A stretch of DNA of 13,851 nt from Betaproteobacteria bacterium (GTDB lineage Bacteria > Pseudomonadota > Gammaproteobacteria > Burkholderiales > Burkholderiaceae), in NCBI GenBank assembly GCA_013205155.1, contig JABMMT010000088.1:1-13851 (forward strand). Direction: 5' to 3'. This document shows, in pieces, positions 1 through 6,881 of this stretch; position 1 is the stretch's first letter, and the number at the start of each line of letters is the position of its first letter. A program made the position numbers and the translations under genes. Below the pieces are notes generated by a model. That model was given only the letters and a program-made list of their open reading frames with translations, did not search any database and was not told where the DNA came from.

Positions 1-1585
1 GCCAATGGTGGGCGTTGCCAATGGTCACTCCACTATCACACCATGCAATAGCGGTTTACAAAAATTGGCTGATGCGGCTGTGATTGCTTTAGAAGAGGCT
101 GGTGCAAAAGCACAAATATTTGGAACGCCGACAGTCTCCGATGGCATTGGTATGGGTACAGAGGGTATGAAATATTCTCTCGTATCTCGTGAAGTCATTG
201 CCGACAGTATTGAAGTTTGCGTCAATGGGCTCTGGCAAGACGGTGTTGTCGTGATTGGTGGTTGCGATAAAAATATGCCAGGCGGCATGATGGCTTTGGC
301 ACGCACTAATGTACCTGGCATTTATGTTTATGGCGGCACTATTAAGCCGGGCCATTTCAAAGGCAAAGAGCTCAATATTGTTTCTGCATTTGAAGCTGTT
401 GGAGAATTTACATCTGGACGCTTAAGCGAAGAAGATCTTAAAGGTATCGAGCAAAATGCTTGTCCTGGCAGTGGCTCATGTGGCGGCATGTATACCGCAA
501 ATACGATGAGCTCATCTTTTGAAGCATTAGGCATGAGCTTGCCCTACTCTTCTACGATGGCGAATGAAGATGCCGAGAAGGTAACTAGCGCCCATGAGTC
601 TGCTATTGTCTTGGTTGAAGCAATTAAGAAAAATTTACGTCCACGTGACATCATCACTAAAAAATCGATTGAGAATGCAGTCAGCGTCATCATGGCGGTA
701 GGTGGCTCTACCAATGCCGTATTGCATTTCTTGGCCATCACTAGTGCTGCAGAAATTGACTGGACGATTGATGACTTTGAGCGTATTCGTAAACGCATTC
801 CGGTCATCGTGGATATGAAACCTTCAGGCACATATTTAGCAACCGACTTACATCTAGCAGGTGGCATACCTCAGGTCATGAAGATTTTGCTTGATGGCGG
901 ACTCTTGCATGGTGATTGCATCACTATCACTGGTAAAACTATTGCTGAAGTATTAAAAGACGTGCCCTCTGTGCCACGTGCTGACCAAAAAGTGATTCGT
1001 ACACTAGATAATCCTTTGTACAAACAGGGTCACTTGGCCATTCTGAAGGGCAATATTTCTCCTGAAGGATGTGTGGCCAAAATTACGGGCCTCAAGAACC
1101 CATCGATCACAGGCCCAGCACGTGTGTTCGACTCTGAAGACGATGCGATGGCTGCCATCATGGCGCAAAAGATTAAAGATGGTGACATTGTTGTGATTCG
1201 TTATGAGGGCCCTAAAGGTGGTCCTGGCATGCGTGAAATGCTTGCTCCTACCTCTGCTCTAGTTGGTCAAGGTTTAGGCGAGACAGTTGGTCTCATCACA
1301 GATGGCCGCTTCTCTGGTGGCACCTGGGGCATGGTTGTTGGCCACGTAGCACCTGAAGCTTTTGTAGGTGGTGTGATTGCCCTCATTCATGAAGGTGACT
1401 CCGTCACGATTGATGCCCACAAACTGCTCATTCAACTCAATGTGAGTGATGAAGAGATTGCCAAGCGTCGTACAGTATGGAAGCAGCCAAAGCCACGTTA
1501 TACCCGTGGCTTACTTGCTAAATATGCGAGCTTGGCAAGCAGTGCTAGCAAAGGTGCTGTGACGGATTTGGATTTAAAAATCTAA
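1..1585 (+). CDS. ilvD: Dihydroxy-acid dehydratase, 5'-truncated by window edge
   Basis: IlvD dehydrates 2,3-dihydroxy-3-methylbutanoate and its isoleucine-pathway homologue to the 2-keto acids, the third common step of valine/isoleucine/leucine synthesis, in the cytoplasm. The frame is open from base 2 and the true start lies upstream; 526 residues follow the first in-window ATG (base 5), which is internal. Counting from that ATG, the iron-sulfur ligand motifs are visible: TPCNSGL (C14), GGCDKNMPGGMMALAR (C87) and CPGSGSCGGMYTANTM (C153 and C159, the latter the likely ligand). The C-terminal part has GRFSGGTWGMVVGHVAPEA. About 30-35 residues appear to be missing, which would give a protein near 560 aa. 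That matches the shorter IlvD class, often [2Fe-2S], better than the roughly 616-aa E. coli enzyme; the cluster type is inference. The gene ends at TAA and is followed 12 nt later by a strong hairpin terminator. Confidence 0.97.
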   Translation, partial: PMVGVANGHSTITPCNSGLQKLADAAVIALEEAGAKAQIFGTPTVSDGIGMGTEGMKYSLVSREVIADSIEVCVNGLWQDGVVVIGGCDKNMPGGMMALARTNVPGIYVYGGTIKPGHFKGKELNIVSAFEAVGEFTSGRLSEEDLKGIEQNACPGSGSCGGMYTANTMSSSFEALGMSLPYSSTMANEDAEKVTSAHESAIVLVEAIKKNLRPRDIITKKSIENAVSVIMAVGGSTNAVLHFLAITSAAEIDWTIDDFERIRKRIPVIVDMKPSGTYLATDLHLAGGIPQVMKILLDGGLLHGDCITITGKTIAEVLKDVPSVPRADQKVIRTLDNPLYKQGHLAILKGNISPEGCVAKITGLKNPSITGPARVFDSEDDAMAAIMAQKIKDGDIVVIRYEGPKGGPGMREMLAPTSALVGQGLGETVGLITDGRFSGGTWGMVVGHVAPEAFVGGVIALIHEGDSVTIDAHKLLIQLNVSDEEIAKRRTVWKQPKPRYTRGLLAKYASLASSASKGAVTDLDLKI

Positions 1586-1597
1586 AATGATTGGCCT

Positions 1598-1664
1598 AAA
1601 AAAGCCCCTAATTAAAACTGAACTGTCTAACTTTTATGGGTCAGTTCAAACTAGGGGCTTTTTT
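1598..1664. terminator. Bidirectional rho-independent terminator between ilvD and the PCuAC gene
   Basis: A perfect 13-bp outer stem joins AAAAAAGCCCCTA (1598-1610) to TAGGGGCTTTTTT (1652-1664). Inside it, TGAACTG (1619-1625) can pair with CAGTTCA (1642-1648), extending the hairpin around an internal loop. It has A-run/T-run flanks on both sides and lies between convergent genes (ilvD stop at 1585, PCuAC stop at 1691), so it can terminate transcription from either direction. Confidence 0.92.
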
Positions 1665-1690
1665 ATTACTCGCACCACTTCAGGTTTTGC

Positions 1691-2170
1691 TTAGTGCTTC
1701 ATAGCTCCACCATGACCTGCGCCAGCACCCATCGTATTCACGGGCATCTTCACTTCGACTTCACCAGCTTTAGCAAATTTGAGTTTGACTGGAACTGTTT
1801 CACCGGCAGCTAATGGCGCCTTGATATTCATGAACATCAAATGTAAGCCACCTGGCTTTAATTCAACAGTAGCACCCGCTGGAACTGCAATGTCTTTCAC
1901 TTGACGCATTTTCATGACATTACCTTCCATCGCCATTTCATGGAGTTGCACTTCACCAGCTACTGGAGAGCTAGCCGATACCAGTTGATCTACGCCCCCC
2001 TTGTTTTCAATCTTCATAAAACCACCCGCAACTTGCTGTCCAGGAACTGTCGAACGGGTATAGGCGTTTTTTATCTTGATGCTACCCACTTTTGCTTCTT
2101 GAGCATGTACTGACAAACCCAAACCTAAGCTTGTAGCTGCTATGGTCAAAGCCAATATATTACGCTTCAT
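1691..2170 (-). CDS. PCuAC-family periplasmic copper chaperone
   Basis: This 159-aa protein belongs to the PCuAC (DUF461) family, periplasmic Cu(I) carriers that deliver copper to the CuA site of cytochrome c oxidase, often with Sco proteins. The first 23 residues form a signal peptide (basic MKRN, hydrophobic core, AXA-like VHA before QEAK). The family metal-binding signature H-x10-M-x21-H-x-M is matched exactly by H77, M88, H110 and M112. The C terminus (GAGAGHGGAMKH) adds His and Met residues that could also hold copper. The start is ATG with AAGGAA six bases upstream. The gene lies 215 bp downstream of the DUF2946 gene on the same strand, so the two may be co-transcribed, though the gap is long enough for its own promoter. 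No oxidase or Sco gene is in the window, so the target is not shown. Confidence 0.93.
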   Translation of the reverse strand: MKRNILALTIAATSLGLGLSVHAQEAKVGSIKIKNAYTRSTVPGQQVAGGFMKIENKGGVDQLVSASSPVAGEVQLHEMAMEGNVMKMRQVKDIAVPAGATVELKPGGLHLMFMNIKAPLAAGETVPVKLKFAKAGEVEVKMPVNTMGAGAGHGGAMKH

Positions 2171-2385
2171 ATATTTCCTTTATTAAAATTGAATCACTTT
2201 AAAACCTATAAAACTATCGGTTCGTATTTCTAAACTAAATCTATATTTTTCTATTGCACTCATCAAAAAGATGACCGTTTTCAAGATATGAGTTACCAGC
2301 TTTTTTAAATAACATGGTGATCTCCAGACAACTTAATGGCAACGAGCTTGCCAAAATATAGCTAAGCTATGCCCCAATAAATAAA
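2171..2385 (-). promoter_or_regulatory. Spacer upstream of the PCuAC gene with a weak promoter candidate and two small dyads
   Basis: On the - strand TTGATG (2261-2266) and TATAGA (2240-2245) are 15 bp apart, or TTTGAT and TATAGA 16 bp apart; this is a weak sigma70-like match about 70 bp before the PCuAC start. Nearer the DUF2946 stop are ATAGCT-A-AGCTAT (2358-2370, perfect) and TGGCAA-N5-TTGCCA (2337-2353). Neither is followed by a T run, so I do not call a terminator here. The region is AT-rich and shows no open frame with a convincing start. Confidence 0.3.
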
Positions 2386-2760
2386 TTAGGCTTGTACTGG
2401 AGGAGCTGCTGAAGGAGGTGTTACCCATGCGGTAAGCAGCTTGGGTGATTGATAGAAAAGCTGAGGTAAGAACGCGAAAGATTGCGGCGCCTTAAAGGTC
2501 AAGTTAGTATTAAAAGCAGGCGTAATACTGCTTTGGGCTAGACAATAAGGACAGGGTTGTGATTGCCCTACTTGATCTAGCTGCCCTTCAGTTTGGATGT
2601 TCATTTGCATCTTGCTTCCATCAACCGCGCAAATTTCCATCGCAAATCCATTGCCACCCTGTGCAAGAGACACCGCTTGCGAGATTGCTGGCGCAAGCGC
2701 ACTCATTGCAATCGCTACAGCAGCAATCCTATGAATGAGTCGGTGTTTATGGAAATTCAT
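2386..2760 (-). CDS. DUF2946 family protein, probably exported, copper-associated
   Basis: A 124-aa protein resembling the DUF2946 family, whose members are often found beside copper-handling genes such as PCuAC. The first 30 or so residues look like a signal peptide or N-terminal membrane anchor (MNFHKHRLIHR, then a hydrophobic stretch ending PAISQAV). Features seen are EICAVDG (C44), the CPYC pair (C70 and C73), which is the family hallmark, and a C-terminal AWVTPPSAAPPVQA segment. The usual His before the CPxC pair is replaced here (SQPCPYC). The Cys pair, Met-rich KMQMN and the neighbouring PCuAC gene suggest metal or thiol chemistry at the membrane or in the periplasm, but the function is not established. 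No good Shine-Dalgarno precedes the ATG; the candidate promoter lies so close that the message may be almost leaderless. Confidence 0.75.
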   Translation of the reverse strand: MNFHKHRLIHRIAAVAIAMSALAPAISQAVSLAQGGNGFAMEICAVDGSKMQMNIQTEGQLDQVGQSQPCPYCLAQSSITPAFNTNLTFKAPQSFAFLPQLFYQSPKLLTAWVTPPSAAPPVQA

Positions 2761-2769
2761 GATGAGACA

Positions 2770-2800
2770 ATTTTATCGGATTTCAATTCCGAAAATACAA
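2770..2800 (-). promoter_or_regulatory. Candidate promoter with a long spacer and central palindrome ahead of the DUF2946 gene
   Basis: Read on the - strand: -35-like TTGTAT (2795-2800), a 19-bp spacer, and -10-like TAAAAT (2770-2775, 5 of 6 consensus bases). Within the spacer sits a 15-bp palindrome with one mismatch, CGGAATTGAAATCCG (2777-2791). A 19-20 bp spacer carrying a dyad is the layout of MerR-family promoters (CueR, MerR). The -35 hexamer touches the base of the tctA terminator stem. Assignment is by layout only. Confidence 0.35.
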
Positions 2801-2823
2801 AAAAGGGGCTTGCGCCCCTTTTT
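2800..2823 (-). terminator. Rho-independent terminator after tctA
   Basis: AAAAAGGGGC (2800-2809) pairs perfectly with GCCCCTTTTT (2814-2823) around a 4-nt loop; on the - strand the stem runs into a T tract. It lies 37 bp beyond the tctA stop codon. A smaller hairpin, ATCTGG-N7-CCAGAT (2833-2851), lies between the stop codon and this stem and may protect the 3' end of the message. Confidence 0.9.
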
Positions 2824-2859
2824 GCTATCCCAATCTGGCTTTTAACCAGATCAGACTAT

Positions 2860-4356
2860 TTATGCTGCTACCTTTTTCTTACTAAGCACTTTACTAATGA
2901 GTGGCCAGAAGAGCAGTAGTAATGCAAGAGATGTGATGCTGCCTACCAAGTAGTTCGAGAAGAAAATCTCTAAGCTTCCCTGTGAGAACAACATAGATTG
3001 ACGGAAGGAGTCTTCTGCACGGTCACCCAATACTAGGGCTAAGACCATTGGTGCCATTGGGTAGTCTAGTTTCTTAAAGAGATAACCCAACGCACCAAAG
3101 CCCATCATCAACCAAACGTCAAACATGGCACTGTGGACAGTATATGCCCCTACTGCACAAATCACGATGATGACTGGCGCAATGATGGAGAACGGAATTC
3201 TCAAGATCGAAGCGAAGAGCGGTACGCAAGTTAACACTACGAATAAGCCAGCCAAGTTACCGAGATACATACTAGCGATCAAGCCCCAAACAAAGTCAGG
3301 CTTCTCAACGAAGAGAAGTGGTCCTGGTTGCAAGCCCCAGATCAACAAACCACCAAGCAAAACCGCAGCGGTTGGTGAACCTGGGATACCTAAAGATAGC
3401 ATCGGCAATAATGCAGCTGTACCTGCGGCATGCGCTGCGGTTTCTGGAGCAACAATACCTTCCATTTTGCCGGTGCCAAAATTATCACCGTCTTTGGATA
3501 CACGCTTTGCTACGCCGTACGCCATAAATGAAGCTGGAGTAGCGCCCCCTGGAGTAATACCCATCCAGCAACCAATCAAGCAGCTACGTAATGAAGTAGC
3601 CCAGTATTTTGGCAACAGCCTCCAAGTTTCCCAAACTACCTTAGCGCGAATCTTCGCTGCAGCCCCTTTGAATGCTAAGCCCTCTTCCATTGAAAGAAGA
3701 ATCTCACCAATACCAAACAAACCGATCACTGCGATCAAGAAATCAAAACCACGCATTAACTCTGGATTACCAAAAGTTAAACGTAATTGACCAGTAACAG
3801 TATCCATTCCAACGGTTGCCAAGGCAAAACCGAGCATCATGGCAGAGATCGTCTTAAATGGCGATCCTTTATTCATACCCACAAAACTACAGAAGGTCAG
3901 TAGATAGACTGAGAAAAATTCCGGGGGCCCAAACTGTAATGCAAACTTAGCCACTAGAGGGGCCAAGAAGGTAATCATCACAATCGCGAAGAAAGCACCA
4001 ACGAAAGATGAGGTGAATGCGGCAGTTAATGCTTCACCTGCTTTACCATTACGCGCCATTGGATAGCCGTCAAAGGTGGTCGCAACTGACCAAGGTTCAC
4101 CTGGGATATTAAAGAGAATCGATGTAATCGCACCGCCAAATAAAGCGCCCCAGTAGATACAAGAGAGCATGATGATGGCCGAAGTCGGTGGCATTGTGAA
4201 AGTTAATGGCAACAGAATCGCAATACCATTTGCACCACCAAGACCTGGGAGAACGCCGATGATGATACCTAGTGTTACACCAACAATCATCAACAATAAA
4301 TTAAAGGGTGTCATTGCAACGGCAAAGCCACCGAATAGGGCATTAATTTCTTCCAA
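2860..4356 (-). CDS. tctA: Tripartite tricarboxylate transporter, large membrane subunit TctA
   Basis: TctA is the large integral membrane subunit of the TTT family, which takes up citrate or other carboxylates using the ion gradient together with TctB and the periplasmic binding protein TctC. At 498 aa it has the usual length and is hydrophobic throughout. Family motifs are clear: GVLPGLGGANG (34-44), IPGEPWSVATTFDGYPMA (84-101) and a second conserved re-entrant-type segment, GIPGSPTAAVLLGG followed by WGLQPGPL (323-347). The start is TTG (4354-4356) with AAGGAG six bases upstream, a strong site that decides the start. It follows tctB after a 40-bp gap and is the last gene of the operon. The transported substrate cannot be told from sequence; family members carry citrate, tartrate, aromatic acids and others. 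Confidence 0.95.
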   Translation of the reverse strand: MEEINALFGGFAVAMTPFNLLLMIVGVTLGIIIGVLPGLGGANGIAILLPLTFTMPPTSAIIMLSCIYWGALFGGAITSILFNIPGEPWSVATTFDGYPMARNGKAGEALTAAFTSSFVGAFFAIVMITFLAPLVAKFALQFGPPEFFSVYLLTFCSFVGMNKGSPFKTISAMMLGFALATVGMDTVTGQLRLTFGNPELMRGFDFLIAVIGLFGIGEILLSMEEGLAFKGAAAKIRAKVVWETWRLLPKYWATSLRSCLIGCWMGITPGGATPASFMAYGVAKRVSKDGDNFGTGKMEGIVAPETAAHAAGTAALLPMLSLGIPGSPTAAVLLGGLLIWGLQPGPLLFVEKPDFVWGLIASMYLGNLAGLFVVLTCVPLFASILRIPFSIIAPVIIVICAVGAYTVHSAMFDVWLMMGFGALGYLFKKLDYPMAPMVLALVLGDRAEDSFRQSMLFSQGSLEIFFSNYLVGSITSLALLLLFWPLISKVLSKKKVAA

Positions 4357-4396
4357 CTTGGACTCCTTCTTTTCTAATCTTTTTTAATTTTATTTT

Positions 4397-4924
4397 TTAG
4401 TTCACACCGATAAACTCGAGTGGATTAATCCATGAGCCATGTGGCAATGGAACTTGGAACCAGAACTCGAACATCAGGTAAAGGGCTGCACTCACGCCAA
4501 TAGATACGGCAACCGCCTTCCAAATTGAGTACTTTCCTAACCACACCATAAAGATTGCAATGTAGAGGGCTGAAGAAACATAAATACCAATCAATTGCAC
4601 ACCCAGAACAAATACGATGGCTGGGAACAATACTGCCATCACCTGCTTAAAGGGCTCTTTATCAACAAACGATTCTGTTTTCTTTTTCTTATTCACGATT
4701 GCAGCTTGATACAAAGTCACCGTACTAGAGAGCAGGATGATCAAACTAATATAGAAAGGAAAGTAACCAGCTTCAGGACCATCACTTCCCCAGCTAGCAC
4801 CTAGCTTTATGCTACCAATCATCACCACTAAACTAAATACCAGAAACAGAATGGAAGTAATAATATCCATCGCTCTCACGCTGATGACAGAATCTTGGTT
4901 TGAATTGTTTGAATGTTCAGACAT
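4397..4924 (-). CDS. tctB: Tripartite tricarboxylate transporter, small membrane subunit TctB
   Basis: TctB is the small membrane subunit of the TTT transporter and partners TctA in the inner membrane. This 175-aa protein has a polar N terminus (first 18 residues, rich in Ser/Asn) and hydrophobic segments at about 19-39, 55-77, 95-115 and 117-156, the last wide enough for two passes. The family-typical GPEAGYFPFYISLIIL (49-64) and a C-terminal VPLPHGSW are present. The middle loop is a basic stretch (VNKKKKTE, 78-85), expected on the cytoplasmic side. The ATG has only a weak ribosome-binding site, in contrast to the strong GGAGG of tctC and AAGGAG of tctA. It lies 87 bp downstream of tctC, with a terminator-like hairpin in between, and 40 bp upstream of tctA. 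Confidence 0.92.
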   Translation of the reverse strand: MSEHSNNSNQDSVISVRAMDIITSILFLVFSLVVMIGSIKLGASWGSDGPEAGYFPFYISLIILLSSTVTLYQAAIVNKKKKTESFVDKEPFKQVMAVLFPAIVFVLGVQLIGIYVSSALYIAIFMVWLGKYSIWKAVAVSIGVSAALYLMFEFWFQVPLPHGSWINPLEFIGVN

Positions 4925-4965
4925 TTGCTTTATTTATTCATAGAAGTTAATTAATACACTTACTT

Positions 4966-4998
4966 AAAAAATAGGACCTCCATTTGGAGGCCCTATTT
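4966..4998 (-). terminator. Intra-operon hairpin (partial terminator) between tctC and tctB
   Basis: AAATAGG-A-CCTCC (4969-4981), loop ATTT, then GGAGG-C-CCTATTT (4986-4998): a 12-pair stem with one A/C mismatch. On the - strand it is followed by a short T run (4966-4971). It starts 14 nt past the tctC stop codon. It probably ends a fraction of transcripts or stabilises the tctC 3' end, leaving more binding protein than membrane subunits. Confidence 0.75.
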
Positions 4999-5011
4999 AA
5001 TCGCCTACTGT

Positions 5012-6016
5012 TTACTTGGCTAAGAATCCAGCCTCTGCCATCAGTTGCTTATGCAGTACTTCATTTAAAGTTAACCAATTCAGGAACTCTTTACCAGTCA
5101 TGAATGATTGGTTGAATGCACCGTCAGCCATAAACTTCTTCCATTCAGGTGTAGCACGCACCTTTTTGAACAAGTCAATGTAAAAATCCACCTGCTCTTG
5201 AGTCACGCCAGGGGCCATGAAAATACCGCGCAACATCACATAGTCAGTTGGGACGCCCACTTCTTTACAGGTTGGAACATCGTTCCAAGACTGAGTAGGA
5301 GTGATCTTCTCTTTGTAAGGCATGCGTTCGTCGTCAAATACACACTGGGCACGCAACTTACCAGCACGCCATTGAGCAACCGCTTCAATTGGGTTATTAA
5401 CAGTAGAATCAACGTGATTACCTACGAGCTGAACAGCAACATCGCCACCCCCTTTAAAAGGAATGTATGTGAATTTAGCGCCCGTTGCTTTTTCAAGGGC
5501 AACAGTAATGATTTGGTCTTCCTGCTTAGAACCAGTACCAGCCATTTTGAATTTACCTGGACCAGCTGCTTTAGCGGCATCGATATATTCTTTAGCATTC
5601 TTGTACGGCTTGTCAGCATTAGTCCACAACACGAACTGATCCAAAGCCAACATGGCTACTGGAGTAATGTCTTTCCAGTTAAATGGAACACCAGTGGCCA
5701 GCGGAGTAGTGAACAAGTTAGACAAAGTGATGATGATCTTATTAGGATCTCCCTTGGCTTCTTTAATTGCTAAGAAGCCTTCTGCACCCGCGCCAGCACC
5801 CTTATTGACAGGGATGATGGATTGCTTCATCAAATTATTTTTAGTGACGATTCCCTGAATCATGCGTGCCATTTGATCAGCACCGCCGCCGGGACCAGCA
5901 GGAATAATGAACTCAACTGGTTTAGTGGGCTCCCAAGCTGCAAATGCAGGGGACACTCCAGTTACGCCGAGAGCTAAGGCGGTAGATAACAATGCTCCTT
6001 TTAACTTCATCTTCAT
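5012..6016 (-). CDS. tctC: Tripartite tricarboxylate transporter substrate-binding protein (TctC/Bug family)
   Basis: Periplasmic solute-binding protein of the TctC/Bug family, which captures a carboxylate or similar small molecule for TctAB. From the chosen start it has 334 aa with a signal peptide at about 1-26 (MKMKLKG, hydrophobic core, SPAFA cut before AWEPTK). Family signatures are PVEFIIPAGPGGGADQMAR at the mature N terminus, VPFNWKDITPVAML, and FKGGGDVAVQLVGNHVD near the middle. A GGAGG at 6026-6030 decides the start: the ATG at 6016 is 9 nt away, the ATG at 6022 only 3 nt away and the ATG at 6010 15 nt away. The frame also extends to a TTG at 6046, which would put GGAGG inside the gene and add ten polar residues before the signal peptide. 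It is the first gene of the tct operon; the ligand is unknown. Confidence 0.94.
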   Translation of the reverse strand: MKMKLKGALLSTALALGVTGVSPAFAAWEPTKPVEFIIPAGPGGGADQMARMIQGIVTKNNLMKQSIIPVNKGAGAGAEGFLAIKEAKGDPNKIIITLSNLFTTPLATGVPFNWKDITPVAMLALDQFVLWTNADKPYKNAKEYIDAAKAAGPGKFKMAGTGSKQEDQIITVALEKATGAKFTYIPFKGGGDVAVQLVGNHVDSTVNNPIEAVAQWRAGKLRAQCVFDDERMPYKEKITPTQSWNDVPTCKEVGVPTDYVMLRGIFMAPGVTQEQVDFYIDLFKKVRATPEWKKFMADGAFNQSFMTGKEFLNWLTLNEVLHKQLMAEAGFLAK

Positions 6017-6046
6017 AAACATGTGCCTCCAAAAATGGTTTACCAA

Positions 6047-6323
6047 TTTAAATTTGGCTTATCTAATGTGAAGATGATTTTTAAACAAGATGCGCAAGGA
6101 GAACTTGACTGACATCAATAATTTCAAAATCACTTCTCATGGGTTCGTACAATTTAGTACAAACCCCCATAAATCAAGCCAAAGACAGTAGATAGTGTAC
6201 TTACATCTTTGGCTGGGGAGAGTATTTCATGCAAAGAAAATGACCATATTCAAATAAATGGGTTTATGAAGAGAGCGTCATTAATGATCGTAAACAATGT
6301 TAAGGGTTTACCCTAGATAACAG
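6047..6323 (-). promoter_or_regulatory. tctC upstream region with two inverted repeats
   Basis: This 277-bp gap holds no convincing gene. Two dyads stand out: GGGTTCGTAC-N6-GTACAAACCC (6141-6166, one mismatch in ten) and AGCCAAAGA-N20-TCTTTGGCT (6177-6214, perfect 9-bp arms). A weak sigma70-like pair on the - strand, TTGTTT (6083-6088) and TAGATA (6060-6065) with a 17-bp spacer, would start a tctC message about 35-40 bp before the ribosome-binding site; the match is only 3 of 6 in each box. A small dyad, AGGG-TTTA-CCCT (6303-6314), follows the tRNA but has no T run. Confidence 0.4.
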
Positions 6324-6399
6324 TGGTGCCGCTTGCCGGAATCGAACTGGCGACCTTTTCATTACGAATGAACTGCTCTACCAACTGAGCTAAAGCGGC
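6324..6399 (-). tRNA. tRNA-Thr (anticodon CGU)
   Basis: A 76-nt cloverleaf with encoded CCA. Acceptor arms GCCGCTT and AAGCGGC pair fully; the D arm is GCTC-AGTTGGTA-GAGC; the anticodon loop is TTCGTAA, giving anticodon CGU, which reads ACG (Thr); the variable loop is AGGTC; the T arm is GCCAG-TTCGATT-CCGGC. The 27-43 G/A mismatch is also seen in E. coli tRNA-Thr(CGU), which supports the identity. The T stem carries an unusual A52/C62 mismatch. The 5' end lies 14 nt after the DUF1854 stop codon, so it may be transcribed with that operon or from a promoter inside the gene end. Confidence 0.95.
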
Positions 6400-6410
6400 G
6401 ACTTAAATGA

Positions 6411-6416
6411 ATTCTA
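6411..6416 (-). promoter_or_regulatory. Candidate -10 element for tRNA-Thr overlapping the DUF1854 stop codon
   Basis: TAGAAT on the - strand matches TATAAT in 5 of 6 positions, and its first three bases are the TAG stop codon of the DUF1854 gene. A start about 7 nt downstream would leave a leader of about 5 nt before the mature tRNA. No good -35 box is seen 16-18 bp upstream (A-rich sequence there), so this is a weak call. Confidence 0.3.
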
Positions 6417-6881
6417 GCGGAAACGGTCTAACAGTTTTTTACTCACTTTATCCAACTGAGTGGCATCTTTGATCAAGAACTGCATCCCATTGGAATCCGC
6501 AATGAGTAATGTATTACCTGCAATTCTCCGAATATCCTCCTCACCTTTGAGGCGAATGCGTGTGGGTCCACGATCAGTTTCAATATCCCAAATACTGGGT
6601 GTTGCAAAAGTAGATACCTGCGTAATCTTTTCAATCACTGGCATAAATTCGCGTGCTGCAAGCTCTTCTTCAATTAATCCTAGCTCAGCCTCTGTGATGT
6701 GCTTTACATTTGGATACCAAAAAAGCTCTTTACCAGACTGATCCATTATTCCGATCCCAACGCCTGGCGCGGTAATTGGAAAAGCTCTTACTGGATGAAC
6801 TCCAATATGGCGAGAGCCATTACTGTCCACAAACACCAACCTACCTAATGAATCCCGCTCAAGTTGATGAGGCATGTTCAT
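6414..6881 (-). CDS. DUF1854 family protein, companion of the cyanophycin-associated ABC transporter
   Basis: A 155-aa soluble protein with no signal peptide or membrane segment, recognised as a DUF1854 member. Visible features are an N-terminal LGRLVFVDSNGSRHIGVHPV strand region (12-31), a central FWYPNV (54-59) followed by an acidic helix (ELGLIEEELAAREF), and a C-terminal block with TRIRLKGEEDIRRI (107-120), NTLLIADSNGMQFLI (122-136) and a final basic helix. The fold looks like repeated beta strands and may be PH-like; that is a guess. Its ATG overlaps the TGA of the ABC transporter (ATGA at 6881-6878) with a strong GGAGGAGG upstream, so the two are translationally coupled and probably work together. 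In betaproteobacteria this pair accompanies cyanophycin synthetase genes, as here; the molecular role is not known to me. Confidence 0.85.
   Translation of the reverse strand: MNMPHQLERDSLGRLVFVDSNGSRHIGVHPVRAFPITAPGVGIGIMDQSGKELFWYPNVKHITEAELGLIEEELAAREFMPVIEKITQVSTFATPSIWDIETDRGPTRIRLKGEEDIRRIAGNTLLIADSNGMQFLIKDATQLDKVSKKLLDRFR

Noticed and set aside
2260..2274. TCATC-N5-GATGA dyad upstream of the PCuAC gene
   Set aside because: Five-base arms in AT-rich DNA are expected by chance; it overlaps only a weak promoter candidate.
3125..3790. 221-codon open frame on the + strand opposite tctA
   Set aside because: It lies wholly inside the antisense of a well-supported membrane protein gene, lacks a ribosome-binding site and resembles no family; the low-complexity Pro/Lys/Ile composition is a mirror of tctA codon use.
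5108..5773. 221-codon open frame on the + strand opposite tctC
   Set aside because: It is antisense to a clear binding-protein gene, with no recognisable domain and no start signal.
6201..6230. Nine-codon frame (ATG to TAA) on the - strand in the tctC upstream region
   Set aside because: No Shine-Dalgarno and nothing leader-peptide-like (no runs of a regulatory amino acid); it overlaps the AGCCAAAGA dyad by chance.
6324..6399. tRNA-Thr as a phage or island attachment site
   Set aside because: There is no integrase gene, no direct repeat of the tRNA 3' end in the window and no compositional break beside it.
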